A stretch of 64,000 nucleotides of DNA from assembly GCA_034008185.1 (NCBI GenBank), contig CM067081.1, positions 147,652,258 to 147,716,257 on the forward strand, read 5' to 3'. Below the pieces are notes generated by a model that ran no database searches, was not told the DNA's origin, and was given only the letters and a program-made list of their open reading frames with translations. Source of the DNA: Gorsachius magnificus (taxonomy: Eukaryota; Chordata; Aves; Pelecaniformes; Ardeidae). A program made the position numbers and the translations under genes. The stretch's first letter is position 1. Each line of letters begins with the position of its first letter. This document shows, in pieces, positions 9,714 to 20,600 of the stretch.

Positions 9714-11105
9714 TCATAGGCTCATAGAATGTTTTGGGTTGTAAGGGACCCCTAGAGGTCATCTAGTCCAACCCCCCTGCAGTGAGCAGGGACACCGCTA
9801 ACTCGGTCAGGTTGCTCAGAGCCCCATCCAACCTGGCCTTGAATGTTCCCAGGGATGGGGCCTCCACCACCTCTCTGGGCGACCTGTTCCAGTGTTTCAC
9901 CACCCTCGTTGTAAAGAATTTCCTCCTTATATCCAGTCTAAACCTACCCTGCTTCAGTTTAAAACCATTACCCCTTGTCCTGACACAGCTGGCCCTACTA
10001 AAAAGATTTTCCCCATCTTTCCTATAGGCCCCCTTTAGGTACTGAAAGGCCACAATCAGGTCTCCCTGCAGCCTTCTCCAGGCTGAACAAGCCCAACTCT
10101 CTCAGCCTGTCCTCATAGCAGAGGGGCTCCAGCCCTCGGATCATTTTTGTAGCCCTCCTCTGGACCCGCTCCAACAGTTCCATGTCCTTCTTGTGCTGAG
10201 GGCTCCAGAGCTGGACGCAGGGCTCCAGGTGAGGTCTCACCAGAGCAGAGTAGAGGGGCAGAATCACCTCCCTCGACCTGCTGGCCACGCTTCTCCTGAT
10301 GCAGCCCAGGGTACGCTTGGCCTTCTGGGCTGCCATCGCACATTGCTGGCTCGTGTCCAGCTTTTCATCCACCAGCACCCCCAAGTCCCTCTCGGCAGGG
10401 CTGCTCTCGATCCTTTCTTCCCCCAGCCTGTATTGATACCGGGGTTTACCCCGCCCCAGGTGCATGACCTTGCACTTGGCCTTGTTGAACCTCATGAGGT
10501 TCACACAGGCCCACCTCTCCAGCCTGTCCAGGTCTCTCTGGATGACACGCCATCCTTCTGGCGAATCAACCACATGACTCAGCTTGGTGTCATCCACAAA
10601 CTTGCTGAGGGTGCACTCAATCTCACTGCCTAAGTCATTGATGAAAACATTAAACAGCACTGGTCCCAGTATGGATCCCTGAGGGACACCACTCATCACC
10701 GGTCTCCATCCAGACATCGAGCCGCTGACCACTACCCTCTGGATGTGACCATCCAACCAATTCATTATCCACCGAGCAGTCCACCCATCAAATCCATAGC
10801 TCTCCAATTTAGAGAGAAGGATGTTGTGGGGGACCGTGTCAAAGGCTTTGCAGAAGTCCAGATAGATGACATCCATTGGTTTTCCTTTGTCCACTGTTGT
10901 AGTCACACCATCATAGAAAGTCACTAGGTTCGTCAGGCAGGACTTGCCCTTGGTGAAGCCATGCTGGCTATCCCGAATTACTTCCCTGGCCACCATGTGC
11001 TTTAGCATAGCTTCTAGGAGGATCTGTTCCATGATCTTCCCAGGCACAGAGGTGAGGCTGACAGGTCGGTAGTTCCCAGGGTCTTCCTTTCTACCCTTTT
11101 TGAGT
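9714..11105 (-). mobile_element. CR1 LINE copy A, 5'-truncated, young
   Basis: A non-LTR retrotransposon on minus. The 3' end is at about 9714 with tail CATTCTATGAGCCTATGAG. The 5' break is near 11105, just after the phrase matching the start of the RT region ('ttctaccctttt' on plus). About 1.4 kb of a full-length CR1 (about 4.5 kb) remains: most of the reverse-transcriptase domain and the ORF2 C-terminus plus 3' UTR. It is very close in sequence to copy C (39-41 kb) and copy B (12.1 kb). It lies in the same orientation as STRAP, its 3' end 344 bp from the STRAP ATG. Confidence 0.95.
10022..11047 (-). pseudogene. CR1 ORF2 reverse-transcriptase fragment (copy A)
   Basis: The longest open frame of the window (341 codons) but not a host gene. 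It carries non-LTR RT landmarks in order: GKSCLTN near residue 36, [13 protein letters not shown] at 62-74, [15 protein letters not shown] at 119-133 and the catalytic-box equivalent FVDD at 150-153. The expected FADD has become FVDD through GCG to GTG at 10595-10597, a CpG-type transition. The endonuclease domain and most of the 5' half are gone. Near residue 323 the frame shifts, and the true C-terminal sequence continues in another frame (9763-10053). The copy cannot be autonomous. Confidence 0.93.
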
Positions 11106-11480
11106 AGGAGCTCTTCCGCAGCAGGTCCCGCCGCCTCGCGCTTTGCCTTCCAGCAGTCGGGCTCCCCACATAACTTGGTGCCGGTGCTGGCATGGCCCTG
11201 CCCATCTCCCCGGGCCCCGCTTCCCCCCAGTGGGGGCTTCGTGCCTCCGTGGGCACGCCCTCAGGCTGCTAAGCCTCCTGCTCTCCTCAGGCTATTAAGC
11301 CCGCAGGGGATTATTCCTGCCGAAAGGGAGCACGGTTTATTTCTGTGGGGCCAGGTCTCTTGTGGATCGGTGCTGGGCCTGGTGAGCCTTTCCAGGCGGG
11401 GAGGCAGTGGGCGGGCAGGCTGATAGGGCACGCCCGGATCCATAGCAGTGCCCACCTGGGTTTGGATAGACGTGGTGATG
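11106..11480. other. GC-rich segment on the far side of CR1 copy A
   Basis: G+C-rich, CpG-containing sequence that stops abruptly at the CR1 5' break and fades out toward 11,500. No repeat family or protein was recognised. The open frames here (for example 11100-11423 plus) look compositional. The simplest reading is that it is the displaced outer part of the STRAP CpG island, separated from it by the CR1 insertion. Confidence 0.45.
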
Positions 11481-12094
11481 GTAGCGTCTAGGCTTGCGCT
11501 CAGAAACATCTAAAGATGGCATTTGGGGAAGTGTCAACAGCCTTACCTAAAAATTAGGGAAGCGGTGTTTCTTTTCTTGCATCAGGCTGAAAAATCAGAA
11601 TGGTTGATGGCTACTCCTGTCCTTTTTCGAGTCGTAGAACTATAAAAAAACCCACATTTAAATCATCAACAGATAATTGAAGTTTAAGGTAACTTCAGTC
11701 TTCCACAGCTTCTTTTTAAAGGATAGGCACCACATTTCAGTTTCCAACCTTCTGCTGTTTCACTTACCATCCCAGAGTTCACAAAAGTAACTCCTAAGGA
11801 TTTTGTAATGTCATGACCAATTTCCATGTATACCACCACTGTAGCAGATGCTTCCAGTTTTTCCACACACAGCCACAGACTGACACACAGATGTTCTCGG
11901 TATCTTCAAGATTTTCTGGACTTTTTTCTGAACAGTGATAGCAGTCTCATGCTGTGCTTTGACATAGGCCCATAGCTAAATTTAGCAAGTCTCAGGCTAC
12001 AGATTATGATCTTGGGGAATTCAAATGCATCTCTGAACGCTTTTGAAATAACATTAAAAGTCAAACTTACGTAGACTTCTCAAAATGTGTTTTC
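11481..12094. other. Unannotated spacer between two CR1 copies
   Basis: AT-rich single-copy-looking DNA; no gene, repeat or obvious regulatory site seen. Confidence 0.5.
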
Positions 12095-12449
12095 CCTTGA
12101 TAAAACGGCCTTTCAGTATCTAAAGGGGGCCTATAGGAAAGATGGGGATAATCTTTTTAGTAGGGCCAGCTGTGACAGGACAAGGGGTAATGGTTTTAAA
12201 CTGAAGCAGGGTAGGTTTAGACTGGATATAAGGAGGAAATTCTTTGCAACGAGGGTGGTGAAACACTGGAACAGGTCGCCCAGAGAGGTGGTGGAGGCCC
12301 CATCCCTGGAAACATTCAAGGGCAGGTTGGATGGGGCTCTGAGCAACCTGATCTAGTTAGTGGTGTCCCTGCTCACTGCAGGGGGGTTGGACTAGCTGAC
12401 CTCTAGGGGTCCCTTCCAACCTAAAACATTCTATGAGCCTATGATTCTA
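12095..12449 (+). mobile_element. CR1 LINE copy B, 3'-end fragment
   Basis: About 355 bp of CR1 3' end on plus, from 'ggcctttcagtatctaaag' to the tail CATTCTATGAGCCTATGATTC. It encodes the ORF2 C-terminal motif FRLDIRRKFFATRVVKHWNR in the 12087-12356 frame. It shares the unusual AGCC substitution in the tail with copy A and is nearly identical to it over the overlap, but in opposite orientation. Confidence 0.95.
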
Positions 12450-15400
12450 AAACTGTGACTAAGGAATTCTCTGTATTTTATCCCATTCTCAGGAATACTT
12501 TGAGAGCTTAATGTATAAAATCTTATCAAGTAGCTAAAACTTCAGAGTGCAAAGAGTCATATTTTATTATAGTTTATATGATAGCAGCGTTTCCACAATA
12601 TCATGGTATACTAGTCTTAGTGTTCTAAACCTTAAGTTGATGTTCTCCACTTGTCCTATTCCTTGCCATTTTTTTTCTTCATTCCTAACTGTGTATCTGG
12701 TTTTGTCCTTAGTAGAGCCACTGTACACCAAAAGGTACATTTATAGGAATGGGGCAGAGACTAGGTGGAAAGACAGATGGAGATCCCTTATCAAGTTTGT
12801 GTTTAAAACAGGACTAAACAAAAGATTTATCACTTCTACATTTACTTCTTTCAAAGCCTCATATAAATGTAGAATCGTGTCTCCTAGTTAGCAATGTTGC
12901 TTGGGTTTACATTTTGAAACCCTGCTCTGGTAACTGAAGTAGCTTTGATTGATTTTGTCTTCCGTTAAATTGGAGCATGATTTTCCACCTGCACAAAGCA
13001 GCAATATGACATCCGCTTAGGAAGACACAAAATCGATAACAGGCTGACAAAGGCAAAAATATTTCCAATTTGCTGGTAGGTAGCTGAAAATCAGAACAGG
13101 AGAAAAATCATGGAGATGTGAAACCTATAAAATCTAGACTACATTAAAAATCCCACTAGCCCCAGAAAAACTTTACGGTGTTATAATGAATTAAGTTTTT
13201 CATATGCTGCAGGAACATGACAAGTCTAGTAAGGAACATGTTGGGCATCACTAATGCTGGAGCCTTCAAAAGGGACTTTGAACCTACTGTGGGCCCAGGC
13301 AGACGTTGGGCACCATGCTGCTAACTGCTGTGTTTCATCCTGAGGAAAATAACTGTGCTGGGTAGAAACCTGTGAATTGATTGTTATCAGCTACTGACCA
13401 ATTTTCTGAAAGTTCCAGCTCTGCTGGCAGATGGATGTAGCACATAGATGATTGGCAGAGAAGCTGGGAAGTGTGGAACAGGCCTCAGTTTTTCAAGAAG
13501 GTCTAGAGAAGGCATGAGAAAAAGACGGAAAGATGGAAAAAATAGTTACTTACAAATTAAAGTCTAGCAAGCTTGAAATAAAAATACCGAGGTTTTTTGG
13601 TTTAGCCAAGGTGATTACATATCAGGCTCCAATAAGATTACAAAGAAAAGGAATGTCATTAAAACATTTTTATTCAAAGTTTCGTATTTATCTATGTAGT
13701 ACCAAAATAACTGTCTTGTAGTGTTAAATAAATATTTGTCAGCCCCAGCTTGTCAGGAAGTAGTCAGGGCCTTGTAAGCATACAGAGCAATTCACCCCAT
13801 TACTGCACAGAATGGAAAATATGGCAATCATAGGTTATAAAGCACCTGGGCAAGACTCTCTTTTACTTAACATTTATAATTCAGAGTGTCTGCTTGATTA
13901 AACAACATTTTTTCACAGCCAGTGATTGAATTTTCTCAGGAATTGTTGCAGCAGATGAATTAAGCTATCCTAGTGAAAGGTCATGATTCTAGTGCTTTGA
14001 TTAAAATATATCAAGCAGAGATTGAATTAAGTAGAGGGTGTTTAGTATACTATATTTACATTTCCAAAGGCTCCTTTCTTCTGATGTTGAATTAGAGATC
14101 ATAGTTGGAAATACATTCTCTTGCCACTGTGTGGCGCTCCTTACGTTTTTATTAGTACATGAACGCTCAAGCTGAGCTCTTACTGTGGCATGACTTAGTG
14201 GTGGTCGTTTCAGCTTGTACCTGGCAGCTTTGTAGGCACAGCGCTCAAGAAGTTGCTCGGTGCTTAGTTCTCTCAAATGAATTGGCTAAATAGGTAAGTG
14301 GGAATCTCTGGCTGCCCCAAGAGATGGCAGCAGGGCAGCCCCTTTCTTAGCGGGCCTTGAATATGGGTTCCTTTAATGTATTGCAGGTTTGAAACATTCA
14401 GTCTAATCTGCAGGCACCTTGATGCTCTTCACCTCTCTTAAGTTTTTCTTTGGAGAAACGGCCCCTAGTAATTTGTACAGCTAATTCAGGAAAAAAAAAA
14501 AAAAAAGGAATAGCTGTTTGCTGAGGGACCATGTGTTACAGACGCTGTGTGCAGATACATGAGAACGATTGCACAGCATGTTGCTGTGTTTTCACCGGGG
14601 GAATAATTACAACCGAGTGCCAGCCTTGAGCAGTCTATTATCACTGAGTAACAAGACAGAAGATAAAAGGCAGATGTAATCATCTTTCACAAATAATAGA
14701 ACAGTGTGCTTCAAGTCAAGGAGGCCTTTCTAGATCAACCGTTCATAACAGGTGACCATATTTTTTCTAGTTTCATGCAACTTCTTGTAATGTAGATCTA
14801 GGGAACATGTGGGCTGTACCACAGGCACTCTTCAGTTGGGTGTGCATGGTAGAATAGTTTGTGTTTATGAATAGAGGCCAAGGGGATTAGACAGGGAAAT
14901 GGGCTGTAGAAGAATCAAGAAGAGTCTGAAGAGCAGTTTGAGCCAGCAGGAAGGAAGAGAAGATAAGTGGTTGAGCAGGAGTAATGCATGGAAGCTGAAT
15001 AATAGGGGAAATAGGAGACTTACTTCAGAGATCAACTCTGTGCCTCATAGTGGGATTTGTACCTTTTTTCCTCCATCCCTTCAGGTGAGGTCAGATGTAA
15101 GATCACTTCTTTAACCTTAGTGTTAGGGTCTCATAAGGATTTCCTCTTCTGAGAAGAGTGGTGTTCCTAATGTTTTCTGTATGCAGGTGAGACCTAAGGA
15201 GCCTTTCCATCTGTCTGGAGGGCAGGGATCAGGCACATTCAGAGCACATACCAACCACAGAGTCATGAAACCAGTAGGGAATATTAAAAATGGTTTAATC
15301 TTTGCTACAATAGCTTCTCCATTCCTCAGTCTGCAGGTCCCGTTCTGTCTTTTGAAAGGGAAAAGTTGATTGTGCTGGCCGGATAAGAGAGGAGAGCTAT

Positions 15401-16559
15401 AAGAAAAAGAAATTACAAACTTTAAGTAGCCAGTGTTTTCACTGAAAAGCTCAGCCACCGCAAAACCAAAGGGACAAAAATTGAAGAAATTATTAAAACA
15501 AAAACAAATCCAAGAAAAGGAAGTGCTTCCCCAAATTCTAGCCAAATGTTCTCACAATACAGATTTGCTAATGTTAACCCTCAGAAAATAAATGAATGTA
15601 AAGTAAAAGTATACCTATTCAGAGCTTAGGCTGAAACGTGTAAAGACATAGCTGGGGAAGCCCAGACAGGGTCAGTATAGGGAACTCACCTAGAGAGGAA
15701 CATATGGGGGGTGGGGTGGGGTGTGTGTGTTCCAAAATCCTGTGCTAGGACTGTGCTTAGTCAATCCATTTAAGAGTATAGAATGTTGCAGTATGCCAAT
15801 GCATATGATATGCATTTGTAGAAGGACCAAAGGTCAATGAACAGCTTTATAGCAGCTCACAAAAGGCTTGGTGGGGTAAGAGATCTTGCAGTGTTAGCAG
15901 GGGAGATGGGAAGGGGAAATGGAGAAGAAGAGAGATACGGAAGTCTGTCACCATGCTTGGAGCTCTTGTAACCAAGACAAAGTGAAACAGCTAAGTTACA
16001 GGTATTATGGGTGCAAAGTTCTGGCTGAAGTAAGCCATTTCTCTATTTTCTATCTCAGTCAGCAGCTTTGATCTCTAGACCATTCCAACCATGACTGCAC
16101 TCTAATGGAGGAGACATAGAAGAAACATAATATTCTTTTCCTACCTCTTTTCAAGCCTCATACTGGAACCACTTCATAATTCAGGCTAGCTAAATAAGTA
16201 TTTACCTCTGCAAAAAGATTTTCAATTCATAATAAAAGTGAATCAGATCATAAAAGCTTTGCTAAAGGAGAATTAAAATTGTCTGGCAGTTCACTTGCTT
16301 TCCAGGAAATAGTTCAGTGAAGTTCTTACTCTCTAAGTATCATCACATCTGTAATGCCTCTCTCTGAGCTTACTGTACTATAAGAAACAGTAATGCAAAT
16401 TTTCAGTAACAGGCTTTAGCTGAGTTTGTTTGTAATTGTAGGCTGCTTTGATGTTTTCACTTGGAAGGTGTTCTTCACAGCACAAGTTGTTTATACTTAC
16501 TGTTCTAAAAGGCTAAATTAATTAAAACATCAGCCTCTGAAAATCAACCATAGCAGACA
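12450..16559. other. Gene-free spacer
   Basis: No gene recognised. It contains an A16 run at 14491-14506 and a G-rich stretch at 15706-15730. A 91-codon open frame on minus (14001-14276) is the most protein-like frame here, but it has no recognisable domain and no supporting exon structure. Confidence 0.5.
15706..15730 (+). repeat. G-run/GT microsatellite
   Basis: G6-T-G4-T-G4 followed by a short GT repeat. The G-runs with single-base loops are close to a parallel G-quadruplex motif on plus. Confidence 0.8.
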
Positions 16560-17675
16560 GCCTTAGTCCTACTGTCCTCAGAGTACCTAAGCTGGTCGCA
16601 CATGGGGGTCCATGGGACCAGGTGGACCCCATCTAAGAGTGCCAAGGGAGCAAGTTAATGCTGTTGCACGGCTGCTCTCTATCGCCTTTAGAAGTCACGG
16701 GGATCGGAGGAGATTCTTCATAACTGAGAAAAGGTAAACACACCTATCTTCAAGAAGGACAAGAGAAGGATCCTGGGAACTGCGAGCCAGTCAGCCTCAT
16801 GTGTTCCTGGGAAAGTTGAAGAGCCATTTCCAGATCAAGGACGAATTATGCCTGACCAACTGTATTGCCTTCTATAATGAGATAGCTGACTGTGCGGATG
16901 AGGGGAGAGTGGTGGATGCTACATACTTTGACTCTAGCAAGGGTTTTGACACAGTCTCTTATAACATCCTTAGAGCCAAAATAATAAGAACTGAGTCAGT
17001 GGATAGGTGGGTGCAAAAATCGGCTGGAATGTTAGACTCAAGAGATTGTGATCAGCGATACAAGTTGAGCTGGCAACTGCTTACCAGTGGCATCCCTCAG
17101 TAATAGTTGTAATGTCTTTGTATTCAGTAACATATAATATCTTTGTAAACAATCTGGATGAAGGGATAGAGTGCACTTTCAGCAAGTTTGCAAATGATCC
17201 CAAATGAGGGGTCCCAAGGGGAGAGCAGGGCTGCTGAAGGCTGAAGAAATGGGCTGAAGGGAACCTCATGAAGTTCAGCAAAGGCAAGTGCTAAGTCTTG
17301 CGCTTTAGGTGCTGGGTTCATCCAGGCATAAGAAGATAAAGCACAGGTGGAGAATCCTATTGTTATGCATAACTACCTATAAAAGGGTGTAAAGACGACA
17401 GAGGCAGACTATTCTTAGAGTTGCACAGTGGAAATATGAGAAGCAATGGACACAACTTGGAATATGGGAAAAGCAAAAAAATGAAAAATTCACCATGACA
17501 GTGATCAAATGCTGAAAGAGTTGCCCAGAGATTTGGTGGAACCTCCTGTCTTGGAGATACTCAAAACTTGACTGTACAAGTCCCTGGGGAAAGTGATCTA
17601 CTCTACATCCTTAGAGTAGAAGGTTGAATGAGGTTAACTCTGGAGTTTCCTTTCAGGCTACATTATTTTATTTCC
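16560..17675 (+). mobile_element. Old CR1 LINE fragment (RT region to 3' end)
   Basis: A decayed CR1 on plus. Readable remnants include 'ggtccatgggaccaggtgga' near 16607, an RT block in the frame 16801-17103 with LTNCIAFYNE and SSKGFDTVSYNIL (expected FSKAFDTV), and a 3' portion to about 17675. Many indels and stops mark it as much older than copies A-C. The borders are approximate. Confidence 0.85.
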
Positions 17676-20600
17676 TTTCCTGTTTCCTTTGAGTGATGAT
17701 TTCTTATGCCTTCACTACATGTCTTTGCCCTCAGCCTTTGAAGATGAGTCAGAATAGCTTCCAAAATTGTCATCTTGTTTAAGGCAAAACATTATGTCTT
17801 AAAGGACTGAGTCACCTATACATGCTTTATATTCAAGCATTGACCTGATTCCTCTGCACATCCTGCTCCACTGCTAAATTTTACAAGTCCTTGACCTTCA
17901 TGCACAGGATGTCATCTAACATATGCTTCCTATGCATTACTGAGTCTATATATCAGAGACACAATGCTGACTGATGCAGGATTGCTATAACTCAGTATCA
18001 AATTGGATCATTCAAAAGACTCATACATCTGCTTCCTTTAGTCACGCAACCAGATGCGGCAGGGAGAAGATCAGTGATACTCCATAGGTGACCTCCTTAC
18101 ATTGCAATAATGCCAAGCTAGTGCAGCGAATGCTTCCAGCAATGAAAAGGGCTAGACCAAATGCAAAGAACACAGTGAAATTTATTTATATAATCCGTGT
18201 CAGCTATTGAGACCTCTATAGGGCAGCAGATACAGAATTAAATTTATGCCGGCATGTACTGTATTTTTTTTTCTTGTTTTCAGAGGTACAAGCTTTGCTG
18301 AATTCAACAGTTTGAAAAAAAAAGAAGCTAAACTGGGTAACATCCGTCAGGCTTGCTGATAAGCCTTTTCTAATAACTTCTTGAACAATCATGCAGACTT
18401 TCTTTAGATTCCATTTTTTAGCGGTCACTTTCGGTCCAGTAGTTATATCATTAATACTAGTGGTACAGGCCCAGGACATAAAATTCTCTAATCTCTCATA
18501 AATAAAGCTTAGTGTATAACTTGTCTGTAAGCCTCTCTTAACCAGGCAACATGACATTTGCTGGTTTAGCAGAGCAAGTTGGGCACTGCAGAGAACTAGA
18601 ACACAGCAGTGTTGTTCTGCTACTGCTCGTGCAATAAATTAGATTTGAAAAAGTAGAACTTCTTTTTTTAAATGGAAAGTACTATGTATTAGACTGTCTT
18701 TGCCTTTTAGGGCACACCAGAAAAATAGGTAAACATAAGAATAGAGGATAGTAAGAAAAAGATAAGAGAAACTACTCATATGCGGCATATATTTGTGGCA
18801 TTTAGAAAAATTACTAGATACAATTTCTTTGCATAGACAACAATTTAATACGATTATCTCTGCTCCAAGGTCTTAACCCCCCCCCCCAGCTTTTAAACAT
18901 ATTATGGCTGCTTGGAGATTTGAAAGTATGTTCCGTTTCAAAACAACATAAAGCTACATTTGTCTCTGGACTGAATCCACCAATGTCATCAGTATTAGAT
19001 CATGGATTAATTTGGCTCATGGTATTATGCTTGGCGTAACTACAGTTGTGAGGTTTTGGATTTTTGCCAGGATCAAACTTTGAAATAAATTAATAGCACT
19101 GATGGTTAAAGACATTGACGGTGCTTTTACAAGCGTGAGACACAACAGGAAGATTTGCAAAGGTTTCCATTTTATTGAGATTTGGGGGAACAGAGATTAT
19201 TGTCCAAGATGCATGATTCTGTAACTCCAAGGAGCTGAAAATATGTAACGGTGGAGTGAGTCAGAAAGATAGGATGTACCATCATTATTCTTGAGTAGAA
19301 CTTTGCTCATGAGGCTTATACAAATATTTGGAAATTCATTAGTGCAATGAAGATACTTGCCAGTTGGGTTTCTGTGGGACTTGCACATTTGGTGCTGCAC
19401 ATCATATAACTGTGCCATGCAAAATACAGACTAGGATTCCAAAAAGTGTAATTATTGTTTCTTTCTGTTTGTTTCTTGATGGTGACACAGGAACAGCTTG
19501 ACAAGCTAGAGGGAGGCATTAGTTCATCTCGCAGTCATGTCCAAGCTAGTCTGTACTAGTAACGGATCATCTGCAATCACTACAGGATGCTAAAAACAAG
19601 AATCTTACTTGCCTGTGGACGTCAGTGCGACCCAGGTTTTATATAACATTTGATGTGGATATATGAATAGCTTTATGTGAAAGAGCAATTTAGATTTAGG
19701 CTAGAAGTGTCTGGCTGTCAGACTGGATAAAAATAGAAGAAGAAATAATGTTTAGACACCCATACCACTTGATTCCAGGTGAAACCATCATCTCTGCTTA
19801 CACACTTACAGGTTCATCAGCCGACTGAGCATGAACCAGGAAGAAATCACAAGCTCCCAAGACAGCTAGATCCCTTCGGACCCATCAAGAGCCTTTGAAG
19901 TTTAACAACAAAGCCTAACTCCAAGGGAATAAGTATAGGACCATGTGAGGAAAAACCATTAAGTAGTTAATCTTAGGCCTTATCTGGAAAGTACTCATAT
20001 CGCTATGGAAACGAAGTACTTGGCTCTGAATGCCGGAGCATATCATAGGAGCTCATTGTGAGGCTATTGGAGCAAACAGAGGTGTCCAGTTACGTGTCAG
20101 CTAGAATTGCATTCTCTAGTTGTTCTGCTTGTCAGTTTACCCCCTGGTTCTACACCTAACCCTTTACCTCAGTTTTTGTCCTTGTGTTTTACAGACTCGG
20201 ATTGCCCCATCTTTGTGGGGGCAGTAAATCTAAAGGGAGCAGTGTGTTCAGGCATCTCAGAGATCATCATCAGAGATCCCTGAGATATTGGGGCACTCTT
20301 TGTTTGCTAACATACAGAGGACCAGTGTGGGAATATTACCAAGTGCAGGCTTTTGGGAAGGAATTTTTCTGGCAGATTAAAAAAAGTCATTTTACTGAAC
20401 TAGTAACCCTCTACAGCTCTTGCAAATCCCTTGAACATTGTGACCACCTAAGAGTTGACAGCTGCAAACACATTACAGGCAAATTCCCATATCATGCTGG
20501 CATATTTGGGGACTTCAGCTAGTCTAGTTAAATGAATAATAAAACAACACTAAAAATAATTTAAGCTAATATAGTATTCTAACCAATCATATGCAGCTAG

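Noticed and set aside
8953..9762. Several frames of 92-204 codons around STRAP exon 1
   Set aside because: Compositional by-products of the CpG island. Only the 37 codons from 9370 to 9259 match a protein family and join in frame to the next exon.
10022..11047. Longest open frame in the window, 341 codons on minus, as a host gene
   Set aside because: It is the RT region of a CR1 retrotransposon, flanked by a CR1 3' end and repeated at 39.8-41.3 kb and (its end) at 12.1 kb.
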